Assembly (NCBI RefSeq): GCF_000686605.1
Contig: NZ_JMLC01000002.1
Location: 1-64,000 of the forward strand
Length of the DNA stretch: 64,000 nt
Direction of reading: 5' to 3'
Origin: Streptococcus sobrinus DSM 20742 = ATCC 33478
Lineage (GTDB): Bacteria > Bacillota > Bacilli > Lactobacillales > Streptococcaceae
Below are positions 52,412 through 60,513 of this stretch, one piece after another (position 1 is the first letter of the stretch; every line of letters begins with the position of its first letter). The notes beneath the pieces are model-generated. The model was not told where the DNA came from. It did no database searches and saw only the letters and a list, made by a program, of their open reading frames with translations. The translations under genes and the position numbers were made by a program.

Positions 52412-53374
52412 ATGAGTGAGCGACCAGTTGCACTTTCATGGGAAGAACAATTAAAATTTTTTAAAGATAGGGGAATGAAAGTTCGTGAAACTGATATTGA
52501 TAAACTTAAAAATATTAGCTATTATCGATTAAAAGAGTTTGCTCGCCCTCTAGCTACAATGACAAACAATCAAGACCAACTAGAGATTAGTTACAACGGT
52601 ATAGAATTTAGAGAAGTTCTTACTCGCTATTACCAAGATAAGAATTTGAGGATTAATCTCCTGCATGCCATTGAAAAAAATGAGGTCTCAGTTAAAACAA
52701 GGGTCTCTTATGTTTTAGGGACCCAGTATGGTGCATTTGGCTATCTGGATTTTTCTTCTTGGTCTAATAAAAAGAAATTTTCCCGCTTTGAGATTGAAAA
52801 GAAACAGTACTCGATCAAGAAGCGGATGTTAAAGATTCTAAGTCACAGTCAATTATCAGATCTAAAAAATAAAAGGAATTTAGATAAAGACGGTTTCCCA
52901 TCGGTTTGGCTAGGTATTGATTTGATGATGTTTGGAGATTTGGTTGCTATGCTAACAATAATGGGTGAGGCTAACTTAAGACAGGTCGCTTCTTATTACA
53001 AGTGTAGTGGCGAAGAACTCGTTTCATGGATGAAGTGTTTAAATTTCATCAGAAATATTTGTGCTCACAATTCTAATTTAATTGACCTTAAGATAACAAC
53101 CAAGCCAAAAATTAGAAAAGAGTGGCGGGAGTACCTATATTTTATTGAAAACAAAAATGGGGGACAAACCACTAAAAAACCTTCCAATAAGTTAGCAGTT
53201 ATTATCATTATAGTTGTTGAATTAGTTAACCAAATCAATTCAAAATACAAATGGCAAAATATCCAATCCAGTATTTGTAATCTGTGTAAGAATGAAGAAC
53301 GGGCATTCTTACTTGGATTCTCTTCATTAGATTCTGCCAGGAAAATTACAAGTTTGGTAAAAAACAATCGCTAA
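52412..53374 (+). CDS. Abi_2 family (AbiD/AbiF-like) abortive infection HEPN protein
   Basis: The start is ATG 52412 (MSERPVALSWEEQLKFFKDR) behind AAGGAGAAG. The 320-residue protein has the Abi_2 N-terminal signature: LSWEEQLKFFKDRG, NISYYRLKEFARPL and FREVLTRYYQDKNLR. HAIEKNEVSVKTRVSY and, near the middle, WLGIDLMMFGDLVAM follow. The HEPN ribonuclease motif Rx4H is Arg214 to His219 in FIRNICAHNSN. Abi_2 proteins cause lactococcal abortive phage infection, and many are thought to be RNases. A structured RNA directly upstream may act as its antitoxin or regulator. AT-rich and probably transferred. Confidence 0.88.
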   Translation: MSERPVALSWEEQLKFFKDRGMKVRETDIDKLKNISYYRLKEFARPLATMTNNQDQLEISYNGIEFREVLTRYYQDKNLRINLLHAIEKNEVSVKTRVSYVLGTQYGAFGYLDFSSWSNKKKFSRFEIEKKQYSIKKRMLKILSHSQLSDLKNKRNLDKDGFPSVWLGIDLMMFGDLVAMLTIMGEANLRQVASYYKCSGEELVSWMKCLNFIRNICAHNSNLIDLKITTKPKIRKEWREYLYFIENKNGGQTTKKPSNKLAVIIIIVVELVNQINSKYKWQNIQSSICNLCKNEERAFLLGFSSLDSARKITSLVKNNR

Positions 53375-53387
53375 GTATTAATTAAAT

Positions 53388-53428
53388 ATGCACAACAGCC
53401 TTGGCATAGTTTGGGGCTTTGTTTTTTT
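53388..53428 (+). terminator. Terminator after the Abi gene
   Basis: AGCCTT and GGGGCT (G-T pairs included) enclose GGCATAGTTT, followed by TTGTTTTTTT. Confidence 0.55.
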
Positions 53429-53571
53429 CTAAATGGTTTTAAAGGACATAAGTAAATTAATTAATAGTAATCAACAAAGGAGGTCTTCAGGCCAATTATA
53501 CCGATATTATTTAGAATTGCTCTTTCATGTGAAATATAGAAAATTAATTATAAGTAAGAGAGGTAGAAGTA

Positions 53572-53801
53572 TGTTGTACCCAAAAAATCTCGAAGACAAG
53601 ATTGCTAGCCAGTCCCTGCACGATATTCTTCAGGTGGAAAAATCTCTAGACCTAGCTTTAGAAGATTTGCAGTTTGGCAAGGTTGAAACCAGCGATAGCT
53701 TGGCTGATTTCAAAAAGCAGATGATGGTTCTGGTAGATTCAAGTACAAGTGATAGTGGTAAAATCTGGGGATATTCAAAGAAAAATACTAAAGGAGAATA
53801 A
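53572..53801 (+). CDS. Hypothetical protein upstream of the ASCH gene
   Basis: The most likely start is ATG 53572 (MLYPKNLEDKIASQSLHDIL) behind GAGAGG, giving 76 residues. The frame is open upstream to 53433, but that part is AT-rich, lacks a ribosome site and looks non-coding. The protein is predicted mostly helical and acidic (QVEKSLDLALEDLQFGK), with a polar C-terminus. I do not recognise it. It lies two bases before the ASCH gene, so the two are probably co-translated. Confidence 0.6.
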
Positions 53802-53803
53802 AG

Positions 53804-54274
53804 ATGACAGCAGCAGAACTCTGGCGGGAATTTTTGGAGCAAAAGCAGGCTCAAGGCTATGAAGCAGAGGCCTTCCAGTTCTATGAAGCCTTTCAATTTG
53901 GCATAGAAGATAAAATGATTGACGATTTGGCTCAACTGATCAAGGATAGTATCAAGACAGCGACAGCTTCGGCCTATCCTATGTATGAGTTGGAAGGAGC
54001 AGCCCTGCCTCAAGCCGATACTTATAGTATCGTCCTTGGCAGTCATGGGGAGGCTGTCTGTTTGATTAGAACGACAGATGTAACTCTTGTGCCCTTTGAT
54101 CAGGTCAGCGCACAACACGCCTATAAAGAAGGGGAAGGTGACCGTTCCTTGGCTTATTGGCGCCAGGTTCATGAAGATTTCTTCAAGCAGGAATTAGCGC
54201 AAGTCGATTTGTCCTTCACTTCGCAGATGCTGGTCGTCTGTGAAGAATTTCAAGTCGTAAAAATTGTTGAATGA
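53804..54274 (+). CDS. ASCH domain protein
   Basis: The 156-residue protein matches the ASCH superfamily (PUA-like beta-barrel, predicted RNA- or nucleotide-binding). It has a helical N-terminus (AAELWREFLEQKQAQGYEAE). In the barrel, TYSIVLGSHGEAVCLIRTTD and VTLVPFDQVSAQHAYKEGEG are followed by RSLAYWRQVHEDFF, the ASCH core. Some ASCH proteins are RNases or amidohydrolases acting on N4-acetylcytidine; the active residues of those are not clearly present. Normal housekeeping codon use resumes here after the AT-rich island. Confidence 0.8.
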   Translation: MTAAELWREFLEQKQAQGYEAEAFQFYEAFQFGIEDKMIDDLAQLIKDSIKTATASAYPMYELEGAALPQADTYSIVLGSHGEAVCLIRTTDVTLVPFDQVSAQHAYKEGEGDRSLAYWRQVHEDFFKQELAQVDLSFTSQMLVVCEEFQVVKIVE

Positions 54275-54524
54275 GTAGTCAGTTCAGGCTGCTTTTTTTC
54301 TTGCTTTAGAATTAAGAAAGCTGACAGCTAGACCAATTTTAACTGGTTAGCTACCTTAATTTTTCCTAGTTTTCTAGCAAATAAATAAGTAATTTATGAT
54401 AAAATTAAATTTATAGAGTGAATTTTTTTCTGCTAAGGATTGACGAGGAGTTGGACTCTTTGCGAACGCCTCTCAGCAAATAAATTAGCAGAGATGTGAC
54501 GATGTTTATGACGGGAGAATAGAC

Positions 54525-55274
54525 ATGGTTGGACAAGAAAAATGGATTAAGACAGCAGATGGAACCTTTGTTTTTGTGGAGATTTTCGGTCAGGGGCAGC
54601 CTCTGGTCTTCCTCCACGGCAACAGTTCCAGCAGTCGCTATTTTAAGCAGCAGGTAGCCTTTTTTGCCCAGAATTATCAGGTCATTGTGGTTGATAGTCG
54701 TGGGCATGGTCGAACTCGGGCTGTGGCGAAGACTATTTCGTTTGAGCAGATGGCTGATGACCTGCATCAGGTTTTTGTGATTTTAGGCATCAAGACAGCT
54801 ATCCTAGTTGGTCACAGCGATGGTGCCAATTTGGCTATGATTTTCCAGCAGAAGTACCCCCAAGCTGTAGAAGGCATGTTACTAAATTCGGGAAATATCA
54901 CAACTAAGGCCCTGCATTTTGCTGATAGACTTTTGACTTGGCTGGCTTATGGTTTTTTAGCGATCTTGTCCCCAGTTTTTCCTAGTTTCAAGGCTAAAAG
55001 CCGAGTAATCCATCTCATGTTGCAAGATTTGACTGTTAAGCGGGGAGATTTGGCAGCAGTGAGAGTACCGGTATTAGTTTTGGTGGGCAACCATGATGTT
55101 ATCAAAGTTTCCTATTCCAAAGCGCTAGCTTCCTATTTTCCCAAGGGAATTTTCTATCCGCTCAAGGGATTCGGCCATAATATTGTTAAGAAAGATTCAC
55201 AAACCTTTAATCGAATAACCAACCAGTTTATCAAGCATATATTGTTAGGAGTTCCTTTTGAAAGCCGTTCTTGA
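54525..55274 (+). CDS. Alpha/beta hydrolase, upstream of mprF
   Basis: The 249-residue protein has a complete alpha/beta-hydrolase set. The oxyanion loop is PLVFLHGNSSSSRYF. The nucleophile Ser is in AILVGHSDGANLAMIF, the Asp in LVLVGNHDVIKVS, and the His in PLKGFGHNIV. There is no signal peptide. It resembles small esterase/thioesterase-like hydrolases, and the substrate is unknown. Its 3' end overlaps mprF by 17 bases, so the two are coupled. A role related to lipid or envelope stress is a context inference only. Confidence 0.85.
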   Translation: MVGQEKWIKTADGTFVFVEIFGQGQPLVFLHGNSSSSRYFKQQVAFFAQNYQVIVVDSRGHGRTRAVAKTISFEQMADDLHQVFVILGIKTAILVGHSDGANLAMIFQQKYPQAVEGMLLNSGNITTKALHFADRLLTWLAYGFLAILSPVFPSFKAKSRVIHLMLQDLTVKRGDLAAVRVPVLVLVGNHDVIKVSYSKALASYFPKGIFYPLKGFGHNIVKKDSQTFNRITNQFIKHILLGVPFESRS

Positions 55275-57807
55275 AAAAATCAAGCCCCTTACCTCTATTA
55301 TTAAAACTGTCTTCTTTGTTTCCATTATTCTCTTGATTATCATGGAAATCCTCCATCTGAGGCGAACGATTTCCGTGACGCAACTCAAGGCAGCTCTGGG
55401 TGGGGTGTCTCCTCTCAATATTATTTTGATATTTCTTATTGGTGCTATAGCCGTCTTGCCAACGACAGGTTACGATTTTGTCCTCAATAGGATTTTGAAA
55501 ACAGATAAGTCTAAGGGGTATATTTTACAGACTTCTTGGTGTATCAATACCTTTAATAATTTATCTGGTTTTGGCGGCCTGATTGATATCGGTCTTCGGT
55601 TGGCTTTCTATGGTCAAAAAGGGGAAGAAGAGCGGGATCTTCAGCAGGTAACTACTTTCTTGCCATATCTGATTTCTGGTCTCTCCTTTGTCAGTCTGGT
55701 TTCTCTAGGACTGACCTATTTTTATGGAGTCGACCGTTCGGGGATTCCTTACTATGACATTGTCTTGGTTGGGGCTAGTCTCTATTTCCCTATTCTTTAT
55801 TGGTTGACGGGCCGCAAGACCAAGAACTACTTTGCTAATATGCCTGTCAAGACAAGGAATCGTCTGGGCATTGTCTCCTTCTTTGAGTGGTCCTGTGCAG
55901 CGACAGCCTTTATCATTATCGGCCGTTTGATGGGGATTGATATGCCGATCTCTGTCACCCTGCCTTTCTTTGCTATTGGTTGTGCTGTCGGTATTATTTC
56001 TCTGATTCCTGGAGCTCTGGGAAGTTTTGACTTTATCGTTCTGACCGGCCTGTCTGCTCATGGCTTGCCCAAGGAAACAGTCCTAGCTTGGCTGCTCCTC
56101 TATCGCTTGGCTTATTATGTCATTCCTTTCTTTCTGGGAATTATCTTTTTTATCAAGCATCTGGGTGGTAAAATCAATCAAAAATACAATGCCGTTCCCA
56201 AAGAAATGCTGGAGAAAGCCATCCATACCATTACCATCAACTTGATTCGCTGGCTGGGCATTCTTTTGGCCCTATCTACAGTCTTTTTTGAAAATCTAGA
56301 CTATATTCCTTGGCTGTCATCCTTTGATCCCCTGCAAAGACAAGTGATTTGGCAGTGTCCAGGTCTGGTGCTTGGTGTCTGTTTTATCCTTCTAGCTCGG
56401 ACCGTTCAAAAAAAGGTCAAGCTGGCTTTTCCTTTAACCATGCTTTGGCTGGTGCTGACCTTGATTTATGTTGACTTTGGAGCCATTAGCTGGGGCTTTT
56501 CCACTATGATTCTCCTCTCTATGCTGGCTATGGTTCTAGTTCGTCCTCAACTCTATAAAAAGCAATTTATCTATTCTTGGGAAGCAAGAACCAAGGACAC
56601 CTTGGTCATAGCTGTGACCCTGATTTTGCTCTTTACCCTAGCGGGGGTTATCTTCCCTGTCCGCGCCCAGGAGTTGCACGATATAGTGGAACGGCACAGA
56701 CCAATTAGTCCTGATTCTTACTTGCTCACACGTCGAATAGTCTTGATTTTAACCCTTGTTATCACGGTCTGTTACTGGCTCTTGATGCGAATTGTTCAAG
56801 GCCGCAAAATCAAGTTGGGCACGCCCTTCCAAGCCGATCGTTATCGTGACTTGCTTGCGACCTATGGTGGACAAGGTGACAGCGCCTTAGCCTTTCTGGG
56901 AGACAAACGGCTCTTTTGGTACCAAAAGGACGGTCAGGATCGTGTAGCCTTCCAGTTCGCTATCCGCAATAATAAATGCTTGGTCATGGGAGAACCAGCT
57001 GGTAATGAGGCCGATGTAGAAGAAGCCATTTCCTACTTCATTGATAAGGCTGATCGGCTGGATTATGACCTAATTTTCTACAGTATCGGTCAGAAGCTGA
57101 CCCTATATCTGCATGAATTTGGCTTTGAATTTATGAAGGTGGGGGAAAATGCTCTGGTTGATCTAGACAATTTCACCCTGCGAGGGAACAAGTACAAGCC
57201 TTTTCGCAATGCTCTTAATCGGGTAGAGAAAGATGGCTTTAGTTTTGAAGTTGTCGAGGCTCCCCACAGTCCAGAGCTCTTAGCGGAAGCCAGGGCTATC
57301 TCAGATACCTGGTTGCACAAGCGACCTGAAAAAGGTTTTTCTTTGGGGTACTTCGATGAAGCTTACCTGCAAGAATCGTCCCTAGCTCTAGTTCGTAATC
57401 AAGAAGGCAAGATGGTTGCTTTTGCTAATGTTATGCCCAATTATCAAGACAATATTGCTTCAATTGATATGATGCGCTATGATAAGGACTTGATTCCAAA
57501 TGGGGTCATGGACTATCTCTTCATCTCCCTTTTTGTTCACTTTAGAGAGGCGGGAGTAGGCTATTTCGACCTAGGGATGGCGCCCTTGTCTGGTGTCGGT
57601 CAAGCAGAAGAGTCTTTCTTACAAGAAAGATTGGCCTATCTGGTTTACCATTTTGGCAGCCATTTCTATTCCTTCGAGGGCCTTTATCGCTATAAAGAAA
57701 AGTTCACCCCGCTTTGGGATCAACGCTATGTTTCCTATTCTCGCAGTTCCTGGGTCAGCTATGTTCTTATGACTCTAGTGCTAGAAGACCGTGTGACTCG
57801 GAATTAA
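55258..57807 (+). CDS. mprF: Phosphatidylglycerol lysyltransferase/flippase MprF
   Basis: MprF adds Lys (or another amino acid) from aminoacyl-tRNA to phosphatidylglycerol and flips the product outward, giving resistance to cationic peptides. The start is TTG 55258, nine bases after AGGAG. The 849 residues comprise an N-terminal flippase and membrane part of about 13 helices (1-500; NNLSGFGGLIDIGLRLAFYG, ISLIPGALGSFDFIVLTGLS). The C-terminal cytosolic domain has paired GNAT folds (about 520-845; LFWYQKDGQDRVAFQFAIRN, VMGEPAGNEADVEEAI, MRYDKDLIPNGVMDYLF, YFDLGMAPLSGVG). It is full length and probably intact. Confidence 0.95.
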   Translation: MKAVLEKIKPLTSIIKTVFFVSIILLIIMEILHLRRTISVTQLKAALGGVSPLNIILIFLIGAIAVLPTTGYDFVLNRILKTDKSKGYILQTSWCINTFNNLSGFGGLIDIGLRLAFYGQKGEEERDLQQVTTFLPYLISGLSFVSLVSLGLTYFYGVDRSGIPYYDIVLVGASLYFPILYWLTGRKTKNYFANMPVKTRNRLGIVSFFEWSCAATAFIIIGRLMGIDMPISVTLPFFAIGCAVGIISLIPGALGSFDFIVLTGLSAHGLPKETVLAWLLLYRLAYYVIPFFLGIIFFIKHLGGKINQKYNAVPKEMLEKAIHTITINLIRWLGILLALSTVFFENLDYIPWLSSFDPLQRQVIWQCPGLVLGVCFILLARTVQKKVKLAFPLTMLWLVLTLIYVDFGAISWGFSTMILLSMLAMVLVRPQLYKKQFIYSWEARTKDTLVIAVTLILLFTLAGVIFPVRAQELHDIVERHRPISPDSYLLTRRIVLILTLVITVCYWLLMRIVQGRKIKLGTPFQADRYRDLLATYGGQGDSALAFLGDKRLFWYQKDGQDRVAFQFAIRNNKCLVMGEPAGNEADVEEAISYFIDKADRLDYDLIFYSIGQKLTLYLHEFGFEFMKVGENALVDLDNFTLRGNKYKPFRNALNRVEKDGFSFEVVEAPHSPELLAEARAISDTWLHKRPEKGFSLGYFDEAYLQESSLALVRNQEGKMVAFANVMPNYQDNIASIDMMRYDKDLIPNGVMDYLFISLFVHFREAGVGYFDLGMAPLSGVGQAEESFLQERLAYLVYHFGSHFYSFEGLYRYKEKFTPLWDQRYVSYSRSSWVSYVLMTLVLEDRVTRN

Positions 57808-57910
57808 ACATGAAAGCCAGCCGTAAATTTCAAGTCATAGCTGAGCATCTTGGAGTTCCTGAAGTAGCTTTGGACTATTGAAGCCCTCACAATTTAATAG
57901 ACAAATGACC

Positions 57911-57946
57911 TTCCAGTCAAGAGGCTGGGAGGTCTTTAATTTTCTT
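57911..57946 (+). terminator. Terminator after mprF
   Basis: ACCTTCCAG pairs with CTGGGAGGT around TCAAGAGG, followed by CTTTAATTTT. Between mprF and this hairpin only a 23-codon frame (57809-57880) is seen, and it is unsupported. Confidence 0.7.
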
Positions 57947-58087
57947 AGAGATTGGCGGTGCAGGTTTGGGCTCTTAGGTAAGCCTAAGTTTTCTAACCCA
58001 TAGTTTTCTAAGAGAAATTTATAGCTAAACATAAAAAATATAGATTATGCAGAGGCCTAGAGAAAGGGTATTATGGTTTCATAAAGA

Positions 58088-58531
58088 GCGACAGTCAGAT
58101 AAGAGAGTCGATAATGCTTGATTATCTGACTTAGTAAGAAGTTTAGGCAAACCACCCTAGTGGTTGCCGTAGGAAATGAAGCTGTGACAAAATCCTCACT
58201 TCCTTACTTTTTCAACATCAAACAGTTTGACGCAGCGGTTGATTGGAAGTACTTGTCCCCTTCGGGACAGCATCCTTCCTAATCAACTGTGCGGGGGTGA
58301 GACGACAAAATCGATTTCAAAGAAATCACGATTTTTGTCTCACTCCCATTTCCTTAACTTATTGAAAGGAACTCGCCTACATCACTGTGGAAAAAGAAGA
58401 AGCTTCCTAGATGCTTAATCGCATCTGCGTCTCCTTCCCTATTTTCCTGTGTGGTGCTTAGCAATTGTTGTTAGTCATCAGTTACTTTAGTAACTAGATG
58501 ACTTTGCTCTGTCGTATCTTGTGAAAGGGAG
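58088..58531 (+). repeat. Family A structured intergenic repeat, copy 2
   Basis: This copy matches 3.75-4.12 kb. The hairpin AGTCAGATAA/TTATCTGACT (58093-58131) replaces AGTTGG/CCAACT of copy 1 with compensatory changes. CACCCTAGTGGTTGCCGTAG follows. The next hairpin is enlarged by an insert, about 58190-58350, containing its own stems: GCAGCGGTTGATT/AATCAACTGTGC, GTCCC/GGGAC and GTGAGAC/GTCTCAC. Then come the long CATCACTGTGG/CCTGTGTGGTG stem and AGTCATC/GATGACT (58473-58503). The match continues to AAAGGGAG, the ribosome site of the next gene. Non-coding. Confidence 0.75.
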
Positions 58532-58540
58532 TTGTCAGCT

Positions 58541-59230
58541 ATGGAGAAACGGCCGATTATCGGTATCAGTAGTAATGAAAAGCCAGTCAGTCCCGATTTG
58601 CCGATTATCCATCTCAATGTCTCCAGAAATTTTGGTGATGGGGTCAAACGAGCTGGAGGCTTACCTTTTTACATTCCCATGAGCCAGGATGCCTTGGCAG
58701 CTGATTATATTCAGGCTATCGATAAACTAATTTTAACTGGCGGGCAGAATGTCAGTCCCCAGTTTTACGGTGAAGATAAGACAACCGATAGTCAGGACTA
58801 TTTTCCTGAGCGGGACCGCTGGGAGTTGGCCTTGATTAAGGAAGCCGTCAAGCAGGAGAAGCCGATTTTTGCGGTCTGTCGTGGCTTGCAACTCTACAAT
58901 GCTGCCCAGGGCGGAACGCTTTATCAGGATATTCCCAATCATGCGGGTCAACCGCCCACGCAACTGGCTCACCCGATTAAGATAGAAGCGGGCAGTCGTC
59001 TCTCTGGCCTTTTGGCTGATGGGATTGTGGTCAATTCGGCCCACCATCAGGCTCTCAAAAAGCTAGCTCCTAATCTGAAAGCGACGGCTTGGAGTCAGGA
59101 TGGTATTATTGAAGCGATTGAGCCGACCGATGGGACCAGGTTTATTGGTGTTCAGTGGCATCCAGAGTTTTTATTGGATGGGCCAACCAGCAACCAAGCC
59201 CTCTTTGATTATGTGGTTCAGGACTTATAG
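58541..59230 (+). CDS. Class I glutamine amidotransferase-like peptidase C26 hydrolase, second copy
   Basis: The start is ATG 58541 (MEKRPIIGISSNEKPVSPDL), nine bases after AAAGGGAG; the TTG at 58532 abuts the ribosome site and is rejected. The 229-residue protein has LILTGGQNVSPQFYGED, the nucleophile elbow FAVCRGLQLYNAAQGG and the His-x-Glu in GVQWHPEFLL. It is a paralogue of the gene at 9820-10512. It probably hydrolyses a gamma-glutamyl amide. It lies directly after a structured repeat and before an amino acid binding protein gene, so a role in peptide or amino acid use is plausible. Confidence 0.86.
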   Translation: MEKRPIIGISSNEKPVSPDLPIIHLNVSRNFGDGVKRAGGLPFYIPMSQDALAADYIQAIDKLILTGGQNVSPQFYGEDKTTDSQDYFPERDRWELALIKEAVKQEKPIFAVCRGLQLYNAAQGGTLYQDIPNHAGQPPTQLAHPIKIEAGSRLSGLLADGIVVNSAHHQALKKLAPNLKATAWSQDGIIEAIEPTDGTRFIGVQWHPEFLLDGPTSNQALFDYVVQDL

Positions 59231-59325
59231 GACTGGCAGTTAAAGGAACTGTTTTGAAAAGGGCCTTGCTTGATTTGCAGGATTTTTTCTAAGTATTTTC
59301 ATAAAGAATAAGAAGGAGTGATTTT

Positions 59326-60150
59326 ATGCGATTAAAAAAATTACTAGGTATTGTCGGTCTGGGGCTTTCTCTAGCCTTGATCGTTACCGGCTGTTCAAAG
59401 AATTCCTCGGGCAAGAAGGAAGTGACCTTTGCGACCGTAGGAACGACCAAGCCCTTTTCCTATCAAAATGACAAGGGCAAGTTGACCGGTTTTGACGTGG
59501 AAGTGGCTCGGGAGATTTTCAAGGGCTCTAAGGATTATAAATTGAAAATTCAACAAATTGATGGCGACACCATCTATTCTGGCCTTGATTCTGCCAAGTT
59601 TGATTTTGTCGGCAATAACCTTAGTTACACCAAGGAAAGGGGCAAGAAGTACCCCTATTCCTATCCAACGGCCTCAACGCCTTCCGTTCTAGTTGTTCCT
59701 AAGGACAGCGACATCAAGTCCTACGATGATATCGGCGGTCACACAACGCCTGTCGTCCAAGGGACAACGGGTGCTTCCCAGTTGGAAGATTATAATAAGA
59801 AGCACTCCGACAATCCCACGAAACTGAAATACACCGAGGAAAATATCACTCAGATGCTTTCCGGTCTCAATGATGGCAAATATGATTTCAAGATTTTTGA
59901 TGCGCCATCGGTCAATAGCATCATCAAGTCTCAAGGCTTGAGCAATCTCAAGACCATTGATTTGAAATCGAGCGAAAAGCCTTATATTTATTATCTTTTC
60001 ACCAGCGACAATAAGGACCTACAAACCTTCGTCAATAAACGAATCAAGGCTCTGCAAAAGGATGGCACCCTAGACAAACTGTCTAAGGAATTCCTGGGTG
60101 GCGACTATGCACCAAGTAGTAAAGACCTGGTTGTCCCAAATAAGAAATAG
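59326..60150 (+). CDS. Amino acid ABC transporter substrate-binding lipoprotein
   Basis: The 274-residue protein has a lipoprotein signal peptide with the lipobox VTGC (Cys23), so it is anchored to the outer face of the membrane. The family 3 solute-binding fold follows: VGTTKPFSYQNDKGKLTGFD, VEVAREIF, FDFVGNNLSYTKERGKKYPY and VVQGTTGASQLEDY. FKIFDAPSVNSIIKSQG and a C-terminal helix follow. It resembles polar amino acid or cystine binding proteins. No permease or ATPase gene is next to it, so it depends on a transporter encoded elsewhere. A terminator follows. Confidence 0.9.
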   Translation: MRLKKLLGIVGLGLSLALIVTGCSKNSSGKKEVTFATVGTTKPFSYQNDKGKLTGFDVEVAREIFKGSKDYKLKIQQIDGDTIYSGLDSAKFDFVGNNLSYTKERGKKYPYSYPTASTPSVLVVPKDSDIKSYDDIGGHTTPVVQGTTGASQLEDYNKKHSDNPTKLKYTEENITQMLSGLNDGKYDFKIFDAPSVNSIIKSQGLSNLKTIDLKSSEKPYIYYLFTSDNKDLQTFVNKRIKALQKDGTLDKLSKEFLGGDYAPSSKDLVVPNKK

Positions 60151-60210
60151 GCTAGACAGAGACCAACCAATTGACTTTGATTAGCGAAACATCTTAAAAT
60201 TGAATGATTT

Positions 60211-60246
60211 ATAAACCTGCCTTGATGGAAATCAAGGTAGGTTTTT
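60211..60246 (+). terminator. Terminator after the binding protein gene
   Basis: AACCTGCCTTGAT and ATCAAGGTAGGTT around GGAA, followed by TTTTAAG. Confidence 0.85.
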
Positions 60247-60284
60247 TAAGTCGTTTGGAGAAGGAGAATGATAGTGAATTGAAA

Positions 60285-60399
60285 TCAAAAGTATCAATCT
60301 GCCCATACACTAGCATCGAAAGAACTTGGCCTTTTAGCAAGAGACGACCTGACTACTCAAGAGCTGTCAGTTGAAAGGTTTGAACTTCAAAGAGTATGT
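60285..60399. repeat. Short repeat-like segment with family B-type ends
   Basis: The left side reads ATTGAAATCAAAAGTATCAA and the right side TTTGAACTTCAAAGAGTAT (60380-60398). Both resemble outer ends of the family B element. The middle is unrelated. It may be a deleted copy. Confidence 0.4.
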
Positions 60400-60412
60400 T
60401 GGAGAATTTCCA

Positions 60413-60460
60413 GATAAAAAAACGGAGCGAGTCCAAACCAAACGCTGGAAGAGCTCCGTC
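60413..60460 (-). terminator. pepV terminator
   Basis: On the minus strand ACGGAGC (60459-60453) and GCTCCGT (60428-60422) form the stem, followed by TTTTTTATC. Confidence 0.8.
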
Positions 60461-60513
60461 CTATTTTTGTTTTGTTTGATTAGCGAACCTTATTTGTCTA
60501 GCTCGGCAGAGTA

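Noticed and set aside
53433..53571. Upstream extension of the hypothetical gene at 53572
   Set aside because: AT-rich, no ribosome site at the upstream start, and codon use unlike the rest of the frame.
57809..57880. 23-codon frame after mprF (MKASRKFQVIAEHLG)
   Set aside because: Short and without a ribosome site; possibly a fragment of a longer gene, but nothing else supports it.
58227..58418. 63-codon frame in family A copy 2
   Set aside because: It spans the repeat insert and hairpin stems and is not open in copy 1.
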